DNA of 15,989 bases from an uncultured Eggerthella sp. (GTDB lineage Bacteria > Actinomycetota > Coriobacteriia > Coriobacteriales > Eggerthellaceae), in NCBI GenBank assembly GCA_900547965.1, contig URJE01000033.1, positions 1-15,989 on the forward strand. Reading direction: 5' to 3'. The translations under genes were made by a program, and so were the position numbers. The notes beneath the pieces are model-generated. The model made no database searches, was not told the origin of the DNA, and worked only from the letters and a program-made list of their open reading frames with translations. Positions 13,175 to 15,989 of this stretch are shown in pieces. How positions within the stretch are numbered: the stretch's first letter is position 1; the number at the start of each line of letters is the position of its first letter.

Positions 13175-14021
13175 GAGCAAACGTCGAAGTGGCGGTTTTG
13201 TTGGGCGCCGTGTGCTCTATTGCGGCATTGTTGCGCTGCTGGTCGTTGCGTTTTCATTCGTTGCGCCTTTGTTGTGCCAGCACGATGCTGAACTTGCCAA
13301 CCTTGCGCTGTCGAACCGTGCGCCCGACGGGGAATTTCTTGTGGGCACCGATTCGCTGGGGCGCTGCATCCTGTGCCGTGTGCTAACGGGATTGCATACT
13401 ACCGTGCTTGCCTCTCTGGCGGTTGTGGCTTTAAGCGTTGTCATCGGTTCGGTTTTGGGTGCGTTGTCAGGGTATGTTGGCGGTGTGTTCGATTCCGTGA
13501 TAATGCGCATCACCGATGCCTTCATGGCGTTTCCGACCTTGGTTTTGGGCATTGCCATCGCTGGCCTTCTGGGCGGCGGCCTGCAGAACGCGGTCATTGC
13601 GCTGGTTGTTCCTGGCTGGACACGCTTTGCGCGCATTGCTCGTTCGTCGGTGTTGGCGTTGAAAGAGCGCCCCTTCATCCAGGCGGCAGTTATCGGCGGT
13701 CTAAGCGGAACAGCAATTGCCCTGAAACATGTGCTGCCCAACATTCTTCCACCCCTGATCGTCACGGCGTGTTTGGACATCGGCGGCTCGATGCTCAGTT
13801 TGGCGGGACTTTCGTTTTTGGGCTTGGGCGCATCGCCCCCTTCGCCCGAGCTGGGCGCCATGATCAATCAGGCTGCGTCAGGGTTCCAAACTGCGCCGTG
13901 GGCGGTATTCGCACCGGGCTTTGCCATCTTCTTGGTGGTTGCGGTGTTCAACTATTTCGGCGATTCGGTTAACGAAGCACTGGGGAACAAAGGCTCTCTG
14001 TTTGTGAGAGCGAAAAAATAA
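13167..14021 (+). CDS. nikC: Nickel/peptide-type ABC importer permease, NikC/DppC-like
   Basis: This is the second membrane permease of the importer, DppC/OppC/NikC family, 284 residues. After a basic start and one helix (about 15-36) comes the family segment EFLVGTDSLGRCILCRVLTG (usually GTDxxGRDxxSR), then five helices. The EAA loop is QAAVIGGLSG (from Q172), where the usual Glu is Gln. The late FLGLGASPPSPELGAMI motif is characteristic of this subunit. ATG 13167 overlaps the nikB stop by 8 bases and has GGGGTGG 6 bases upstream; the frame is open further upstream but only inside nikB. It pairs with NikB to form the channel. Cysteines at the GTDSLGRC-ILC segment are unusual for the family. 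Confidence 0.88.
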   Translation: MSRSKRRSGGFVGRRVLYCGIVALLVVAFSFVAPLLCQHDAELANLALSNRAPDGEFLVGTDSLGRCILCRVLTGLHTTVLASLAVVALSVVIGSVLGALSGYVGGVFDSVIMRITDAFMAFPTLVLGIAIAGLLGGGLQNAVIALVVPGWTRFARIARSSVLALKERPFIQAAVIGGLSGTAIALKHVLPNILPPLIVTACLDIGGSMLSLAGLSFLGLGASPPSPELGAMINQAASGFQTAPWAVFAPGFAIFLVVAVFNYFGDSVNEALGNKGSLFVRAKK

Positions 14022-14045
14022 AAGCCACCGAAGAAAGGAAAATCG

Positions 14046-15599
14046 ATGGTGAAAGTTACGAAGAGGTGGGTAAGGCGCATCGCCGCTGTAACGCTTGCCT
14101 GCGCTTTGGGCGCAGGTGCGGTAGGTGTGCTTGTGGGATGTTCGTCGGATTCTAGGAGCAGCAGCGACGAAATGAGCGTTGCCTGGACTTCTAACGCCGG
14201 CGAGTACAACCTGGACCCAACCAACAACTACATGGGTTGGCAGGGCTCCTATCTGGGCATCTACGAGCAGCTGTTCCGCATCGATGCCAATTTCGACCCT
14301 CAGCCCATGTTGGCTGAGTCAGCAGAAATGGTGAACGACACCACGTGGAAGATCACGATTCGCGAAGGGGTAACGTTCCAGAACGGCAACGAACTCAACG
14401 CTCAGGCGGTAGCTGATTGTTTGAATCGCACCATCAGCACGAACGAGCGCGCTAAGAAATCGCTTGATATTGCCAGCATGGAGGCTGATGGCAACGTACT
14501 TACCGTTACCACCAATTCTCTGAACACCGCTTTCAAGAACGAGCTGTCCGAGCCCGTTACGTCTGTCATCGACGTGAACTCGGGCGCTGCTGAAAACGAA
14601 CCGGTAGGCACCGGTCCTTACAAGATTGCTTCGGTTGCCAACAACGGCGACGTTGAGCTTTCTGCCTACGATTCGTACTGGCAGGGCGAGCCTAAGATCA
14701 AGACCGTGCACGCAAAATACCTGACCGACGACCAGTCGAAGGTTTCTGCCCTGCAGTCGGGCGAGGTTTGCGCGCTGATGAATGTTGCAGATGACCAGCT
14801 TGGAAACTTGAGCGATACGTCCAAGTACACCTTGCATCAGACCAACCAGGCTCGCGCCCATATGCTGTATTTCAACCTGAAGAGCGCGGCTATGCAGGAT
14901 GATGCGGTTCGCCGGGCTGTTGGCATGTGCGTCGACCGCGATTCGTATGTAAGCTCCATCTACAACAACTCTGCTGAGGCATCCCATGCCGCATTCCCCG
15001 ATTCCTCTGGCTATGCCGATGGTGTGACGTGCGACGGTTTCGATGCGGAAAAGGCAAAGCAGATCCTGGCTGATGCTGGCTACGCCGATACCGATGGCGA
15101 CGGCGTGCTGGAAAAGGACGGCAAGAAGCTTTCTCTGAAGTTGGTTACTTACCAGGCAAACGCTGCATTGCCCATGGACTGCGAAGCGCTGGCATCCCAG
15201 CTTTCCCAGATTGGCATCGCTGCTGATATTGAGGTAGCTGAAAAGATCACCGTTCGCCTGGCCGACAGCGACTGGGACATTGGCACCATGGCTTATTCCA
15301 CGCTTCCCACGGGCAACCCTTACACCTACCTGTCTGCGGTTATGGGCTCCGAGGGCACCAGCAACTATGGCCATTACAGCAACGCCAAGGTTGACGAGCT
15401 TTTGGGTCAGCTGAAGAAGACCAGCGACGAAGCCGAGCAGAAGGAGCTGGTGGCGCAGATCCAGCAGATCGCGCTCGACGACCATGCCTATGTTTACATG
15501 GTTCATACGCTGGTAAATGACGTTACGGCTGCTGACGTTGAGAACCTTGCTATGCAGGGTCAGTACGACTGGTTGAACTATCAGATGTCTTACAAGTAG
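14046..15599 (+). CDS. nikA: Lipoprotein solute-binding protein, NikA/DppA-like (SBP_bac_5)
   Basis: This is the extracytoplasmic binding protein of the importer, 517 residues, SBP_bac_5 family. A basic N-terminus and hydrophobic stretch end in the lipobox LVGC (C32), followed by a Ser-rich linker, so it is a lipid-anchored protein. Family landmarks: YEQLFRID (near 75), WKITIREGVTFQNGNELNAQAV, GTGPYKI, AYDSYWQGEPKI, the RRAVGMCVDRD segment and YSNAKVDELL near the C-terminus. AGGA precedes ATG by 6 bases, 24 bases after nikC. The order permease-permease-binding protein-ATPase differs from E. coli nikABCDE, where the binding protein comes first. The ligand cannot be read from sequence; nickel or a nickel complex is suggested by the operator. 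Confidence 0.88.
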   Translation: MVKVTKRWVRRIAAVTLACALGAGAVGVLVGCSSDSRSSSDEMSVAWTSNAGEYNLDPTNNYMGWQGSYLGIYEQLFRIDANFDPQPMLAESAEMVNDTTWKITIREGVTFQNGNELNAQAVADCLNRTISTNERAKKSLDIASMEADGNVLTVTTNSLNTAFKNELSEPVTSVIDVNSGAAENEPVGTGPYKIASVANNGDVELSAYDSYWQGEPKIKTVHAKYLTDDQSKVSALQSGEVCALMNVADDQLGNLSDTSKYTLHQTNQARAHMLYFNLKSAAMQDDAVRRAVGMCVDRDSYVSSIYNNSAEASHAAFPDSSGYADGVTCDGFDAEKAKQILADAGYADTDGDGVLEKDGKKLSLKLVTYQANAALPMDCEALASQLSQIGIAADIEVAEKITVRLADSDWDIGTMAYSTLPTGNPYTYLSAVMGSEGTSNYGHYSNAKVDELLGQLKKTSDEAEQKELVAQIQQIALDDHAYVYMVHTLVNDVTAADVENLAMQGQYDWLNYQMSYK

Positions 15600-15604
15600 G
15601 GTGT

Positions 15605-15989
15605 ATGTCTGCAATTTTCGAAATAGAAAACTTGCGTGTTGCGTACAACGGTGACGCTGTGATCCATGGCGTCACCGTTTCCCTTGAGCAGGGCTCAATT
15701 GCGGGCGTTGTTGGCGAATCGGGTTGTGGCAAAACCACGCTGCTTCGCGCCGCGCTTGGAATGCTTGGACAGGCGGGCCAGGTTTGCGGTGGGACCATTC
15801 GCTTTGCTGGGAAAGACGTTTCCGATATGACTCAGGCCGAGCGTCTTTCCTGCGCCAGCACGGTGGCGTCGTTGGTGTCGCAAAACCCGCAGCGGGCTTT
15901 CAGCCCCGTGCGCACATTAAGCTCTCAATTTGAGGAGACTGCACTTTTGCGTGGCGAGCTTTCGAAAGGGGAGGCTCGCGCGCGTGCGG
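15605..15989 (+). CDS. nikD: Importer ATPase, NikD/DppD-like (5' part only)
   Basis: This is the N-terminal 128 residues of an ABC ATPase, cut by the window end. It shows the Walker A motif GESGCGKTT (37-45) and the Q-loop SQNPQRAFSPV (Q93), the latter typical of the Opp/Dpp/Nik group. The later signature (LSGGQ) and Walker B lie beyond the window. ATG 15605 is 5 bases after the nikA stop with AGGG close before it. It is expected to pair with a second ATPase (NikE/DppF) just downstream. Confidence 0.88.
   Translation, partial: MSAIFEIENLRVAYNGDAVIHGVTVSLEQGSIAGVVGESGCGKTTLLRAALGMLGQAGQVCGGTIRFAGKDVSDMTQAERLSCASTVASLVSQNPQRAFSPVRTLSSQFEETALLRGELSKGEARARA

Noticed and set aside
14319..15614. 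431-codon minus-strand open frame opposite nikA
   Set aside because: It is an antisense shadow of the solute-binding protein gene produced by GC-rich codon use; there is no ribosome site or domain.

Overview
The window looks like chromosome of a GC-rich anaerobic actinobacterium. Gene content and sequence character fit the Coriobacteriia, most likely an Eggerthellaceae-like gut anaerobe, but this is a judgement from reading and no database was searched. All recognisable genes lie on the + strand. No tRNA, rRNA, insertion sequence or CRISPR array was seen.

Layout. (1) 1-2852: the 3' part of a TSUP-family membrane transporter, then a LytS-type sensor kinase (two membrane helices, GAF, HisKA_7TM-less His_kinase/HATPase) and its LytTR response regulator, which starts at TTG. 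(2) 2853-3379: gene-free, with repeats and a strong intrinsic terminator. (3) 3380-4078: a HAD phosphatase (Gph/PpaX type), followed by a degenerate tandem echo of its own 3' end and a terminator. (4) 4374-4766: a small protein that reads as an LpdD-type prenylated-flavin chaperone, without a UbiD partner in view. (5) 4767-5700: 934 bases with no convincing gene but a cluster of about eight copies of a 24-bp repeat in both orientations. (6) 5701-8815: purE, iorA and iorB in one tight operon behind an extended -10 promoter. (7) 8816-9134: five-unit 43-44 bp tandem repeat, a 30-bp palindrome and a leader hairpin, then paaK (9135-10370) with a textbook terminator and a second terminator about 85 bases further on. 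(8) 10646-15989: a promoter overlapped by a perfect dyad TGTTAC-N13-GTAACA, which resembles the NikR nickel-repressor box, controlling a tandem-duplicated SAM methyltransferase, two NikBC-type permeases, a lipoprotein solute-binding protein and the start of the first ATPase of a nickel/peptide ABC importer.

How the genes work together. IorAB oxidatively decarboxylates aryl-pyruvates, made by transamination of aromatic amino acids, to aryl-acetyl-CoA with ferredoxin as acceptor. PaaK interconverts arylacetate and arylacetyl-CoA, so 6189-10370 is an aromatic-amino-acid/arylacetate module. The last operon is probably a nickel-responsive uptake system; its double methyltransferase is the least understood component and could modify a metal ligand (inference).

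The most unusual signals are: (a) intergenic repeats that begin inside the last codons of the upstream gene and continue as decaying tandem copies past the stop, seen after the response regulator, the phosphatase and iorB; (b) the 24-bp repeat cluster at 5036-5315; (c) the NikR-like box in front of a methyltransferase-led importer operon.
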